From: Candidatus Mediterraneibacter faecavium | GTDB taxonomy: Bacteria > Bacillota > Clostridia > Lachnospirales > Lachnospiraceae | Direction: 5' to 3' | DNA: 64,000 bases | NCBI GenBank assembly: GCA_019119995.1 | Contig: DWVY01000031.1 | Coordinates: 1-64,000, forward strand | Shown here: piece by piece, positions 11,931 through 21,778 of the stretch | How positions within the stretch are numbered: the first letter of the stretch is position 1 | How the letters are laid out: the number at the start of each line of letters is the position of its first letter | The notes under the pieces: generated by a model | Told to the model about the DNA's origin: nothing | Seen by the model: only the letters and a program-made list of their open reading frames with translations | Database searches by the model: none | Made by a program: the position numbers and the translations under genes

Positions 11931-12650
11931 ATGAGTACATACAAAGGGCACAGGAACGCAAAGAGAAGAGCAAGCGGCAGGAATACGGCGGTTGGGAGAG
12001 AAAAGGGGAAAAGCAGAAGAAAAGCAGCTGCATTTCCAGGAAACACATACATAAAGTGGGGAACCATGATACTGGCTGTCCTGACATTGGTGCTGGCTGT
12101 GAGGGGATTTGCAGTACATGGCAGTAAATATGTAAGTGTGGACGCCTCAGAGCCGGATATCGATGTGCAGCTTCTCGATATCAATCCCTATTCCCGGCCG
12201 GGGATCGAGAGCAGCGGGATCACGGGGATCGTGATACATTATACGGCGAATCCGGGGAGCACGGCGCAGGAGAACCGGGATTATTTCAACGGCCTGCAGT
12301 ATTCGCAGGAGACTTCAGCGAGCAGCAATTTTGTCGTAGGGCTTGAGGGCGAGATCATCCAGTGTGTTCCTACATGGGAAGTGGCTTATGCCTCAAACGA
12401 CAGAAATTATGACACGGTATCTATTGAAGTGTGTCATCCGGACGAAAGCGGAAAGTTTACAGACAAGACATACCGCTCGCTTGTACAGCTTACGGCATGG
12501 CTCTGCGTGAAATTTGATCTGACAGCGGATGATGTGATCCGCCACTATGACGTGACAGGGAAGAACTGTCCGAAATATTTTGTAGAACATGAAGATGCAT
12601 GGGCTGACTTTAAGGAAAATGTGAGTCTTGCTATCACATCTGAAAATTGA
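11931..12650 (+). CDS. N-acetylmuramoyl-L-alanine amidase (Amidase_2 fold), membrane-anchored
   Basis: N-terminal basic region and TM, then GIVIHYTANPGSTAQENRDYF ... TVSIEVCHPDESGKF ... IRHYDVTGKNCPKYF. Confidence 0.9.
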   Translation: MSTYKGHRNAKRRASGRNTAVGREKGKSRRKAAAFPGNTYIKWGTMILAVLTLVLAVRGFAVHGSKYVSVDASEPDIDVQLLDINPYSRPGIESSGITGIVIHYTANPGSTAQENRDYFNGLQYSQETSASSNFVVGLEGEIIQCVPTWEVAYASNDRNYDTVSIEVCHPDESGKFTDKTYRSLVQLTAWLCVKFDLTADDVIRHYDVTGKNCPKYFVEHEDAWADFKENVSLAITSEN

Positions 12651-12702
12651 TATAATATGATGGTTGCAAATATGCTGACTTTTGCAGATGTGGAGGAAGA
12701 AT

Positions 12703-13488
12703 ATGAACGATTTGGAAATGTATCGGGAGCAGCTTGCGCTCTGTGATGACAAGATCATAGATGCCCTTGTAGAACGTAACGGCATTATCGAAAAGATAAT
12801 GGCTTATAAAGAGACATATGGGATACCGATCCTGCAGCCCGCACAGGAAGAAAAGCAGAAGAAGCAGCTTGATGAAAAACTAAAAGACAATAAATATCAG
12901 GAAGAGATCCAGGATGTATTCCGGAGGATCCTGCGCAACAGCAAAAGGATCCAGGCGAGGAGACTGTTCCCTTACAATATCGTTTTGATCGGTTTTATGG
13001 GGGCCGGCAAATCGACGATCTCGGACTATCTGAGCACGATGTTTGATATGAGGCTGGTCGAGATGGATCAGGAGATCTCCGAACGTCAGGAAATGAGTAT
13101 ACCGGATATCTTTGCTACATATGGGGAAGAATACTTCCGTAATCTGGAGACCGGACTTCTAAGAGAACTCCAGACAGGGAAAAACTGTATCATATCCTGT
13201 GGCGGCGGCGTTGCCCTGCGCGAGGAAAATGTCGTGGAGATGAAGAAGAACGGCAGAGTGGTCCTTCTCACTGCAAGCCCCGAGACGATCTACGAGCGTG
13301 TCAAAGACAGCAATGACAGACCGCTTCTCAAAGGAAACAACAATGTGGAGTTTATTGCGGATCTCATGGAAAAGCGCAGAGAGAAATACGAAGCGGCTGC
13401 AGATGTCGTGATACAGACAGACGATAAGACGATCCTCCAGATCTGTGAGGAACTGATCACAAAGCTTATGGAGTTGGATGCAGAGTAA
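12703..13488 (+). CDS. aroK: Chorismate mutase-shikimate kinase fusion
   Basis: N-terminal chorismate mutase-like helices (YREQLALCDDKIIDALVERNGIIEKIMAYKE), then shikimate kinase Walker A (IGFMGAGKST) and SCGGGVALREEN. Confidence 0.88.
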   Translation: MNDLEMYREQLALCDDKIIDALVERNGIIEKIMAYKETYGIPILQPAQEEKQKKQLDEKLKDNKYQEEIQDVFRRILRNSKRIQARRLFPYNIVLIGFMGAGKSTISDYLSTMFDMRLVEMDQEISERQEMSIPDIFATYGEEYFRNLETGLLRELQTGKNCIISCGGGVALREENVVEMKKNGRVVLLTASPETIYERVKDSNDRPLLKGNNNVEFIADLMEKRREKYEAAADVVIQTDDKTILQICEELITKLMELDAE

Positions 13489-13997
13489 TGTTTGAGAGAT
13501 TTTTCCCGGATGAATATGTGGTATCCACGTATGTCATCCCATTTGAGAAACTATATGAACAGGGCTATCGGGGCGTGATCTTTGATATCGACAATACGCT
13601 GGTGCCCCATGGAGCGCCGGCGGATGAACGTGCGAAAAAGCTGTTTCAGCGGCTTGGAGATATCGGATTTCATTCCTGCCTGATCTCCAATAATCAGGAA
13701 CCCCGGGTAAAGATGTTCAATCAGGATATCGGAACGGAATATATCTATAATGCGCATAAGCCCTCGACGAAAAATTATATCAGGGCAATGGAGATCATGG
13801 GGACCGACCGCACAAACACGGTTTTTGTCGGAGATCAGCTTTTTACAGATGTGTGGGGCGCTAAAAGAGCAGGGATCCGCAATATCCTTGTGAAGCCGAT
13901 CCATCCGAAAGAGGAGATCCAGATCGTGCTCAAGAGGTATCTTGAGAAGATCGTACTTCATTTCTATAAAAAAACATTGAAAAAAAGGAAAAATTAG
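13488..13997 (+). CDS. YqeG family HAD IIIA-type phosphatase
   Basis: FDIDNTLVPHGAP ... LISNNQE ... KPSTKNY ... VGDQLFTDVWGAKRAG. Confidence 0.93.
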   Translation: MFERFFPDEYVVSTYVIPFEKLYEQGYRGVIFDIDNTLVPHGAPADERAKKLFQRLGDIGFHSCLISNNQEPRVKMFNQDIGTEYIYNAHKPSTKNYIRAMEIMGTDRTNTVFVGDQLFTDVWGAKRAGIRNILVKPIHPKEEIQIVLKRYLEKIVLHFYKKTLKKRKN

Positions 13998-14053
13998 TAT
14001 AAAATGAATTAGTGGAGTGCCGGTATGGCGCGCAAATCGAAGGAGGAAGATAA

Positions 14054-14611
14054 ATGGTCGCAGCAGGAGATTTTAAGAATGGCATTACCGTTGAGATTGA
14101 CGGAAATATTTATCAGATTTTGGAATTCCAGCACGTAAAACCGGGAAAGGGAGCAGCGTTCGTCAGAACAAAGCTGAAAAATATCATCAGCGGCGGTGTG
14201 GTTGAGAAGACATTCCGTCCGACTGAGAAGTTTGAGAATGCTCACATCGACAGAAAGGATATGCAGTACCTTTATAAAGACGGAGATCTGTACAATTTCA
14301 TGGATGTTGAGACATATGATCAGATCGCACTTGACTCTGAGGTGGTCGGAGATGCGCTGAAATTTGTGAAGGAGAATGAGACAGTTAAGATCTGCTCTCA
14401 TAAAGGCAATGTATTTTCCGTAGAGCCGCCGCTTTTTGTAGAGCTGGCGATCACAGAGACAGAACCTGGATTTAAGGGCGATACAGCACAGGGAGCTACA
14501 AAGCCGGCTACTGTTGAGACAGGCGCAGTTGTCAATGTACCGCTGTTCTGTGAGACAGGCGACGTGCTTAAGATCGATACCCGTACAGGAGAGTATCTGT
14601 CAAGAGTATAG
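14054..14611 (+). CDS. efp: Elongation factor P
   Basis: [43 protein letters not shown]. Confidence 0.97.
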   Translation: MVAAGDFKNGITVEIDGNIYQILEFQHVKPGKGAAFVRTKLKNIISGGVVEKTFRPTEKFENAHIDRKDMQYLYKDGDLYNFMDVETYDQIALDSEVVGDALKFVKENETVKICSHKGNVFSVEPPLFVELAITETEPGFKGDTAQGATKPATVETGAVVNVPLFCETGDVLKIDTRTGEYLSRV

Positions 14612-14638
14612 TCTGTGAGGATCGGATAGTTAGAGGAC

Positions 14639-14672
14639 CGGGATGTACTTTTTCGAAAGTACATCCTTTTTT
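14639..14672 (+). terminator. Rho-independent terminator after efp
   Basis: ggatgtactttttcgaaagtacatcctttttt. Confidence 0.9.
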
Positions 14673-14879
14673 CTTTGTGAAATAGGGAGAAATTTTTACA
14701 GACTTTTTGTGAAATATGTCCCATTGATTTTGAGCGTGGACTCGTCTATAATCAAGAGCACATAATATTGTTCACATATTTTTTCATCGGATTCATGGGG
14801 CAGATGCCTTCATGAGGTACATTTCGTACCGGATTTCTCATTTTAATTTAAAATGCACCGCGTTATGGAAAGGAGAAAA

Positions 14880-15833
14880 ATGGATTACAGAACATTTACA
14901 TGCGCGGTAGAGAAACAGATGAATCAGAAGATGACAGGAGGTGTTAAGGCAGGACTCTATACAACGACTAAGAATAACGGAAAAGAACGGACGGGTATAC
15001 TGTTCGAGACGCCGGGGATCAATATTTCACCTACGATCTATCTGGAGGAATATTATCAGAGTTACCGGCAGGGCGCAGATCTGGAGAAGATCGTGGATGA
15101 GATCATGAAATTCTATGAGGAGATCAAACAGGAAAAGTCCTGGGATTACGAAAGGATCCTGAATTATGAAGGGGTAAGGGACAGGATCGTTTTCAAACTG
15201 GTCAATACGATGAAAAACAGGAAGTTCCTGGATGTGGTCCCTCATATTCCGTTTCTGGATCTGTCCGCGGTGTTCTATGTGCTGCTCGAAGCGACACCTG
15301 AAGGCACAGCGGCTATGACCGTGAACAAAACCCATATGAAACAGTGGGGCGTAGAGACGGATACTCTCTGGAAGGATGCGGCGCGAAACTGCCGGCGGCT
15401 CCTTCCGGCGGAATTTTTTACCATGAATTATGCATTAAGGGAGATGCTCAGAAAAAGCGCAGGATGCCGTGGGAAAGATGCTGTGGAGAATCTTCTTGCC
15501 GGGGATGACTGCCCGAGGGACGGGATGTATGTCCTTTCAAATAAGCTCAGGAATTATGGCGCTGCCTGTATCGCCTATCCCCACGTGCTTGAGATGATCG
15601 GCGGGATCCTGGGGACTGATTACTATGTGCTCCCAAGCAGTGTCCACGAAGTTGTGATCGTGCCGTACTGCGACAATATCACTGCGGCGGAACTGGACGA
15701 GATGGTGCGCGACATTAATCTGACACAGGTGGCGGATGAGGAAGTGCTGAGCGACCATGCATATCTGTATGATGTGAAAGCCGGTTACCTGAAACGGGGA
15801 ACAGAGTTTATGACAGGAGGAGTGGCCGGATGA
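14880..15833 (+). CDS. DUF5688-like protein
   Basis: MDYRTFTCAVEKQM...KFYEEIKQEKSWDYERILNYEGVRDRIVFKLVNT...VPHIPFLDLSAVFYVLL, pattern recalled for this Lachnospiraceae family; RBS aaaggag. Confidence 0.7.
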   Translation: MDYRTFTCAVEKQMNQKMTGGVKAGLYTTTKNNGKERTGILFETPGINISPTIYLEEYYQSYRQGADLEKIVDEIMKFYEEIKQEKSWDYERILNYEGVRDRIVFKLVNTMKNRKFLDVVPHIPFLDLSAVFYVLLEATPEGTAAMTVNKTHMKQWGVETDTLWKDAARNCRRLLPAEFFTMNYALREMLRKSAGCRGKDAVENLLAGDDCPRDGMYVLSNKLRNYGAACIAYPHVLEMIGGILGTDYYVLPSSVHEVVIVPYCDNITAAELDEMVRDINLTQVADEEVLSDHAYLYDVKAGYLKRGTEFMTGGVAG

Positions 15834-18800
15834 GAAAATGGGTAAGGAAAGCGGCGGCTCTTCTGGGGGCGGGCGCATTGCTCGCGGGTCTGTGCATGAC
15901 CGATGCCGCAGCGGCAGAAGAAAACAACGCATACCGTGTGACGTTCCGGGTCCACGGGGAAGGGACAGTGAAGCTGGAAAATGCTGACCAAGGAGAGAGT
16001 GTGTTGGAAACGGGTGAAAAAACATGGATCCTGAATCCGGGCACTTTTGTAAAAGTGACTGCCCAGGCAGACAAAAAAGCGGCTGATCAGGACGGACAAG
16101 CTAGAGATGATCCTGCGATCTCCATTACAGTATCCACTCCTGACGGCATTGAACTGGAGCCTGCCAGTACGGAGAGAGCCGATCGTTTTACAAGAGAGAT
16201 CACGGTGACAGAGACGGACAAGGTAGTAGATATCACATTTGGAAATGACAGGACGGGCATGGCAAGGGCTGCGAAGCTTTCGACAGGGGCAAGCGAGGAG
16301 TTCCCTGAGGTCGGCGATAAATTTACCGGCACCTGTACAGTGAAGTCGGTCATCGGCGGCAACGGGCATACAGTTTACGGCGTGACTCTTACGGACTTTA
16401 CGGGGATCCTGTCAGGGGAAGGAGACGCGGAAGTAGACTGTGCACAGCATTCGGCGGCAGCTCCAGTGGCCGGGATGAAATATGACTATACACTCACAGT
16501 CATATCAGTTGATAAATCGTCCGGAAAAGTGACAGGGAGTCTGTATGTCGTATCTCAGACCCAGCCGGCAACAGGCGATGTTGACAGCGAAGGGTATCTC
16601 ATCGGATATCAGGCGCTTGCCGGGACCGTCTCGATCCAACGAGAATATACTGGCAAACTTCAGTTAAAGAAGGTGTCCGCAAATACATCAATAACGAAGG
16701 ATAACGGATGCTATAGCCTGAAAGATGCGAAATACGGGGTGTATTCTGACGCGGGATGTACGAAGCAGGCGGCGGTCCTGAAAGTCAAGGAAGACGGCAG
16801 CTCAGATACAGTGGAACTTCCGGCAGGCAGGTATTATGTGAAAGAGTTATCTGCACCGAAAGGTTATGCACTGAATGCTGAGACGTATACAGTGGATGTA
16901 ACTGCCGGAAATACAGCGGTTGTGAATGCGGAAGATCGTCCGCAGAGCGATGCGGTGGGCCTGCTGCTTGAAAAGACAGATGCAGAGACGGACAGTGGCG
17001 GGCCGCAGGGAAGCGCTTCATTTGCGGGAGCGGAATTTACCGTGAAATACTATGACGGATATTATGAACGGGATCCGGCAGCAGACGGGGTAAAAGCTGT
17101 GCGGACCTGGGTGCTGGAGACAGATGCGGAAGGGAAGGCTGCTCTGGAAGATGGGCAGAAAGTATCCGGAGATGCGTTTTATAAGAATTCAAAGGGAGAG
17201 AATGTCCTGCCGCTCGGTACCGTGACGATACAGGAGACGAAAGCGCCGGAAGGCTATCTTATCAACGACCAGATATATATCAGACAGATCAAGTCATCGG
17301 GAACAGGGGAAGAGGTCGATACTTATAATGTTTCCCAGATTCCGGAGAAAGTGATAAGAGGAGACCTGCAGTTGGTTAAGTTCGCGCGTGAACCGGAGGA
17401 AGATAAGGACAGCAAGACTCCGCTTGAGGGGATCTGCTTTGAGATCACATCCGGGACAACCGGACAGACAGTAGAAATCGTAACGGATAAAAACGGTTAT
17501 GCATCAACAGAACAGTTGGAAAATGAGCGGGGAGGACTTGTGTATGATACCTATACCGTGCACGAAAAAAATCCGCCGGCCGGATTCGAGCCGGTAGATG
17601 ATTTTGAGATCACTATATCAGGCGAAGGAGAAACGTTATATTACATTCTCGAGGATCAGTCGGTCGTTTCTCCTGTGCAGCTTGTGAAGACTGACAGTAC
17701 AACGGGCATGACGATCCCTGTGTCAGGCTCTGAGTTTGAACTGCTTGATGCGGACAAAGAAACGATCACTATGACGACATATTATCCGGAGAAAAAGGTC
17801 TATGAAACATTCGAGACGAATGAAAATGGAATGTTCCTCCTGCCGGAAAAACTGCCGGCGGGCGAATATTATTTTCGGGAGCTGCGGGCGCCGGAGGGGT
17901 ACATTCTGTGCAAAGAAGATATAAAGTTTACGATATCAGAAAGCTATGAATGGGACTCTCCGCTTGTGATCACTTTCCCGGATGCGCCGGCTATGGGGAA
18001 GATCCGGCTGACAAAGACGGATGCTGATACAGACGAGACGCTCGAAGGGGCTGGATTTGAGATCGCGGCAGCGGAGGATATCATTACGCCGGATGGAACG
18101 GTCCGCGCCCGAGAAGGCGAGCTTGTGGATACGATCGTCACAGGAGAAGACGGCAAAGCATATTCTAAAGAGCTTTTTCTAGGGAAATATACTGTAAAAG
18201 AAATAAAACAGCCGGCGGGATATGTGCTTTCAGAAGAGGAGTGGAATGTGGAACTTTGCTATAAAGATCAGGAAACGGAACTCGTGACAGAAGATGTCAA
18301 AGTGGAAAATACCCCGTCAAAATTTGTTCTGGTGAAGACAAAGGCGGGGACGGGACAGCATTTATCGGGAGTGAAATTCGCATTTTGGGAAAAGGAAAAC
18401 CTGTTGACCGAAGACAGGCAGGAATCATTGGAAAGCGAAGAGCAGGAGAAAGAGATATTAACGACCGGAGAGGATGGTACATTGACGGTGGAAAAACTTC
18501 TGCCGGGCACTTACTGCATCCAGGAGGTGGAGCCGGTCCCGGGCTATCTGATGGATGAAACAGTGTATGAATTCACGGTGTCTGCGGACGGGCGGATCGA
18601 CGGAGAAGAGACCGGATTTCTGACAGTGGAAAATGCTGCCACAGGAATCGTACGGACGAAAGCGGTCAATGCGGAGAGCCAAGAGCAGGAGCTGCTGCCG
18701 CAGGAGTGCAGGGTGATCGATACAGTGAGCATTGAAAACCTGCAGATCGGAACGGAATATATGCTTCGTGGCGTGCTGATGGATCGGCAGACAGGAGAAC

Positions 18801-19216
18801 CGCTGCGGGAAAATGATTCTGCTGACGGCCCCATCCTGACGGTAGAGAAAAAGTTTAAGGCAGAAGAACAGAAGATGGATGTTGAGGTGGAGTTCGCTTT
18901 CGATGCGGCGGCATTTGCAGGCCGGACTATCGTGGTGTTTGAATATCTGTATCAGGAGGATGTGGAGATCAGCCGGCACGCAGATCTGGAAGATCTGATG
19001 CAGCAGCTTTATGTAAAGGGGATCGAACAGCAGTCCGGGGAAAAGAAAGTTGATGATACAGTGACCGATATACCGCAGACCGGAGATACAGCCGATCCGG
19101 TTCCGCTTGCTGCAATTGCCGCGGGAGCCGGCGGAGCTATCGTGATCCTGGCGGCATGTATACGAAAAAGGCATAACAAGGGTGATAGACACCGGATAAA
19201 AAAAGTGATAGAGTAG
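15830..19216 (+). CDS. Large cell-wall-anchored surface protein with SpaA-like and VaFE-like domains and an IPQTG sorting signal
   Basis: Signal peptide; repeated KTD...G..F.......GYV/YYVKELSAPKGYAL units; VaFE-like ATGIVRTKAVN...; C-terminal IPQTGDT-TM-KRHNKGDRHRIKK. Confidence 0.9.
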   Translation: MRKWVRKAAALLGAGALLAGLCMTDAAAAEENNAYRVTFRVHGEGTVKLENADQGESVLETGEKTWILNPGTFVKVTAQADKKAADQDGQARDDPAISITVSTPDGIELEPASTERADRFTREITVTETDKVVDITFGNDRTGMARAAKLSTGASEEFPEVGDKFTGTCTVKSVIGGNGHTVYGVTLTDFTGILSGEGDAEVDCAQHSAAAPVAGMKYDYTLTVISVDKSSGKVTGSLYVVSQTQPATGDVDSEGYLIGYQALAGTVSIQREYTGKLQLKKVSANTSITKDNGCYSLKDAKYGVYSDAGCTKQAAVLKVKEDGSSDTVELPAGRYYVKELSAPKGYALNAETYTVDVTAGNTAVVNAEDRPQSDAVGLLLEKTDAETDSGGPQGSASFAGAEFTVKYYDGYYERDPAADGVKAVRTWVLETDAEGKAALEDGQKVSGDAFYKNSKGENVLPLGTVTIQETKAPEGYLINDQIYIRQIKSSGTGEEVDTYNVSQIPEKVIRGDLQLVKFAREPEEDKDSKTPLEGICFEITSGTTGQTVEIVTDKNGYASTEQLENERGGLVYDTYTVHEKNPPAGFEPVDDFEITISGEGETLYYILEDQSVVSPVQLVKTDSTTGMTIPVSGSEFELLDADKETITMTTYYPEKKVYETFETNENGMFLLPEKLPAGEYYFRELRAPEGYILCKEDIKFTISESYEWDSPLVITFPDAPAMGKIRLTKTDADTDETLEGAGFEIAAAEDIITPDGTVRAREGELVDTIVTGEDGKAYSKELFLGKYTVKEIKQPAGYVLSEEEWNVELCYKDQETELVTEDVKVENTPSKFVLVKTKAGTGQHLSGVKFAFWEKENLLTEDRQESLESEEQEKEILTTGEDGTLTVEKLLPGTYCIQEVEPVPGYLMDETVYEFTVSADGRIDGEETGFLTVENAATGIVRTKAVNAESQEQELLPQECRVIDTVSIENLQIGTEYMLRGVLMDRQTGEPLRENDSADGPILTVEKKFKAEEQKMDVEVEFAFDAAAFAGRTIVVFEYLYQEDVEISRHADLEDLMQQLYVKGIEQQSGEKKVDDTVTDIPQTGDTADPVPLAAIAAGAGGAIVILAACIRKRHNKGDRHRIKKVIE

Positions 19217-19251
19217 AGACACGAAACAAAACGGAGCAGCGGAAAGGACGG

Positions 19252-19632
19252 ATGATGGAAATGACAAATAACGAATTGCTGCTGGCAATGAGCAGCATAC
19301 TGGATGAAAAATTAAAATCAGAGATGCAGTCGATGGGGCAGGAACTTAGGGCAGAGATGCAGTCTATGGGGCAGGAACTTAGGACAGAGATGCGGTCAAT
19401 GAAAGAAGAACTTCAGTCTGAGATACAATCTGTCCGTGATGAGACAAGGCGAAACAGCCTGATCCTTGAAAATGACGTCCTGCCCCGTCTGCAGAATATC
19501 GAGAGCTGCTACACGGATACTTACAGCCGTTACAGAAAATATGGAGATAAGATGGATGCGGTATTCACAGATGTTGAACTGTTGAAAAAAGTTGTGCAAG
19601 AGCACTCGGAAAAGCTGCAGAACATTTCCTAG
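19252..19632 (+). CDS. Small coiled-coil protein with tandem 11-residue repeats
   Basis: EMQSMGQELRA/EMQSMGQELRT/EMRSMKEELQS/EIQSVRDETRR. Confidence 0.75.
   Translation: MMEMTNNELLLAMSSILDEKLKSEMQSMGQELRAEMQSMGQELRTEMRSMKEELQSEIQSVRDETRRNSLILENDVLPRLQNIESCYTDTYSRYRKYGDKMDAVFTDVELLKKVVQEHSEKLQNIS
19321..19452 (+). repeat. In-frame 33-bp tandem repeat (about 4 units, decaying)
   Basis: Units begin at 19321, 19354, 19387 and 19420; first two differ at only two of 33 positions. Confidence 0.9.
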
Positions 19633-19752
19633 AGAGATCTAAACTGTTGGGCTGAACTGCTGCAATAAAGTTCTTTACATTTGAGGAAATTTGTGCTAGG
19701 ATAAATAAGGCTGTGAAGGGGAGCAGTGATGTTCCCCTTTTGCAGTTGGAAT

Positions 19753-19824
19753 GCGTCTGTAGCTCAGTGGATAGAGCAATGCCCTCCGGAGGCATGTGCG
19801 GCGGTTCGACTCCGCTCAGACGCT
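19753..19824 (+). tRNA. tRNA-Arg (anticodon CCG)
   Basis: Cloverleaf gcgtctg/cagacgc acceptor, D-arm gctcagtggatagagc, anticodon arm atgcc-ctCCGga-ggcat, T-arm ggcgg-ttcgact-ccgct; no encoded CCA. Confidence 0.93.
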
Positions 19825-19833
19825 GTATTTTTT

Positions 19834-19892
19834 ATAAAAGAGAAGATGCTCCATGGATCTGTCAGACAGTTCGTGGAGCATCTTTTCTTTTA
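19834..19892. terminator. Strong bidirectional stem-loop between tRNA-Arg and ABC permease
   Basis: aaaagagaagatgctcca ... tggagcatcttttctttt. Confidence 0.8.
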
Positions 19893-20690
19893 TAAGAGAT
19901 TGATCTTCTTTTTCATAATATAATGTGCTGCGATATACTGCGCGATTGTTATGACCAGCATTAGAACCGAACTGATCGCTATGAGTTTCAAGAAGTAATC
20001 TGTCATAGCGCTTCCCTGAAGGGTGTAGGTGTCATATCCGGGGAAGCAGCCGAACACAACCATGAGTATCACACTGATGATCTGTATGACTGTCGATGTG
20101 ATGAAGTACGCTGCGATGGCTCCCAGTACCCGGTGGCTCGGGAAGAGCTGCCCTATGACAACGGAAAAGTAGATCATGACCACAGAGCAGACCGCGCTGA
20201 CCAGACAGGTAATGAACAGGATGAGCGCGAATGTGCCGAGTGAGAAACCGAGTTCGTTTGTCAGGTCATCAGCGATCATACTGTAGGCTGTCGTCACATT
20301 GTTCCCTGTTACAAGGAGCAGGATGCCGGCGGCGATGATGATAAGATCAGCCGCCATCAGGATGTAGCCTGAGATGATCTTTGCCCACAGATGCTGCGGT
20401 CCCGAGACGGGAAGCGTCCATGAGAGATATCCTTCCCTGCTGAACAGACTGCGGTAAAAACGGAAGGCAACCTGCATCTCTGTGAAAATCATCAGTGCGG
20501 AGATCAGGAGCGTCAGCAGGGAGAACAGGAGGATGAGGGAGAGGACGAGCGGCTCTGTCACATCCTTAAAATCCAGTCTGTTCATATAGAAAAGGCGCGC
20601 TGCGATACATATGAACAGATACATGGCGTGCAGCAGGACAAATATTTTAGCAGCGGATTTCAAGTCGTATTTGATCAATTTTCCTAGCAT
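19890..20690 (-). CDS. ABC-2-like transporter permease
   Basis: Six-TM hydrophobic pattern; overlaps upstream ABC ATPase. Confidence 0.8.
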   Translation of the reverse strand: MLGKLIKYDLKSAAKIFVLLHAMYLFICIAARLFYMNRLDFKDVTEPLVLSLILLFSLLTLLISALMIFTEMQVAFRFYRSLFSREGYLSWTLPVSGPQHLWAKIISGYILMAADLIIIAAGILLLVTGNNVTTAYSMIADDLTNELGFSLGTFALILFITCLVSAVCSVVMIYFSVVIGQLFPSHRVLGAIAAYFITSTVIQIISVILMVVFGCFPGYDTYTLQGSAMTDYFLKLIAISSVLMLVITIAQYIAAHYIMKKKINLL

Positions 20691-21382
20691 TTAAACACCT
20701 CCCTGAATAAAGCATCCACAGACTTTCCGTACTTGGTACGTATTTCATCAACTGTCTCGTTGAGCGCTAACTGGCCGTTCTGAAGAAAGATCACACGGTC
20801 CAGCACATTTTCGATATCGGAGATCAGATGGGTCGAGAGCAGGATGGTGGCATTTTCATTGTAATTGGTGAGTATAGTCTGCAAAATATAATCTCTTGCC
20901 GCCGGGTCTACTCCGCCGATCGGTTCATCCAGTATGTACAAGTCAGCGTCACGGCTCATGACGAGCACAAGCTGCACTTTCTCTTTCGTGCCTTTTGAAA
21001 GAGCGCTGATCCGTGTGTTCCGGTCGATCTCAAGCGTGTCGAGCATCTTTAATGCGCGCTCTGTGCTGAAATTTTTGTAAAAGTCCGAGTAATAGGAAAG
21101 GATCTCCTTCACTTTCATATGCTCGCTGAAGAAGCTGCGGTCCGGAAGATAGGATACGATCTTCTTGGTCGCAGTCCCGGGTGCGAGACCATTGATCATG
21201 ATGTGTCCGTCAGTGGGGACGAGAAGTCCGTTCGCAAGCTTGATCAGTGTGGTCTTTCCGCTCCCGTTAGGTCCCAGGAGCCCTACGATCTGTCCACGCC
21301 CGATCGATAGATTCAGATTGGAAAGGGCGAAAAAGCTGCCGTATTTTTTTGTCAGTCTCTGACATTCAAGAATCGGTCTCAT
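20684..21382 (-). CDS. ABC transporter ATP-binding protein
   Basis: Walker A GPNGSGKTTLI, ALSKGTKEKVQ, Walker B LYILDEP. Confidence 0.95.
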   Translation of the reverse strand: MRPILECQRLTKKYGSFFALSNLNLSIGRGQIVGLLGPNGSGKTTLIKLANGLLVPTDGHIMINGLAPGTATKKIVSYLPDRSFFSEHMKVKEILSYYSDFYKNFSTERALKMLDTLEIDRNTRISALSKGTKEKVQLVLVMSRDADLYILDEPIGGVDPAARDYILQTILTNYNENATILLSTHLISDIENVLDRVIFLQNGQLALNETVDEIRTKYGKSVDALFREVFKC

Positions 21383-21753
21383 TGTAAACCTCCATTTTTG
21401 ATCGTGTCTGTTATCATTTCGAGGGTGTCCTCGTCAGAAAAGCCGAGCTTGCGCATCTGCATGAAGAAATCCCGGATGTGCTCCTGTGCCAGTTCCGTCT
21501 GCATTTCTTTGAGCAGGGCAGCGTCGTCTGTTATAAAGCGGCCGCTTGTGCGCTGGGAGTGCACGAGCCCGCAGCGCTCCAGTTCGGCAAGGGCTTTCTG
21601 CATTGTGTTCGGATTGACGGCAGCTTCTACAGCGAGATCGCGCACGGAGGGCAGTTTGTCTCCGGGCTGATAGACACCTGAAATGATGTCGTGTTGAATT
21701 CGTTCCATCAATTGTAGATAGATGGGACGGTCGTTATCCAGATTCCATGGCAT
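21379..21753 (-). CDS. GntR family regulator, YtrA subfamily
   Basis: PIYLQLMERIQHDIISGVYQPGDKLPSVRDLAVEAAVNPNTMQKALAELERCGLV; ~40-aa C-terminal tail. Confidence 0.93.
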   Translation of the reverse strand: MPWNLDNDRPIYLQLMERIQHDIISGVYQPGDKLPSVRDLAVEAAVNPNTMQKALAELERCGLVHSQRTSGRFITDDAALLKEMQTELAQEHIRDFFMQMRKLGFSDEDTLEMITDTIKNGGLQ

Positions 21754-21778
21754 TCGATCACCTCATTCTTTTTTTTGC

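Noticed and set aside
19321-19452. CRISPR-like array
   Set aside because: Contiguous coding tandem repeats without spacers; no cas genes in the window
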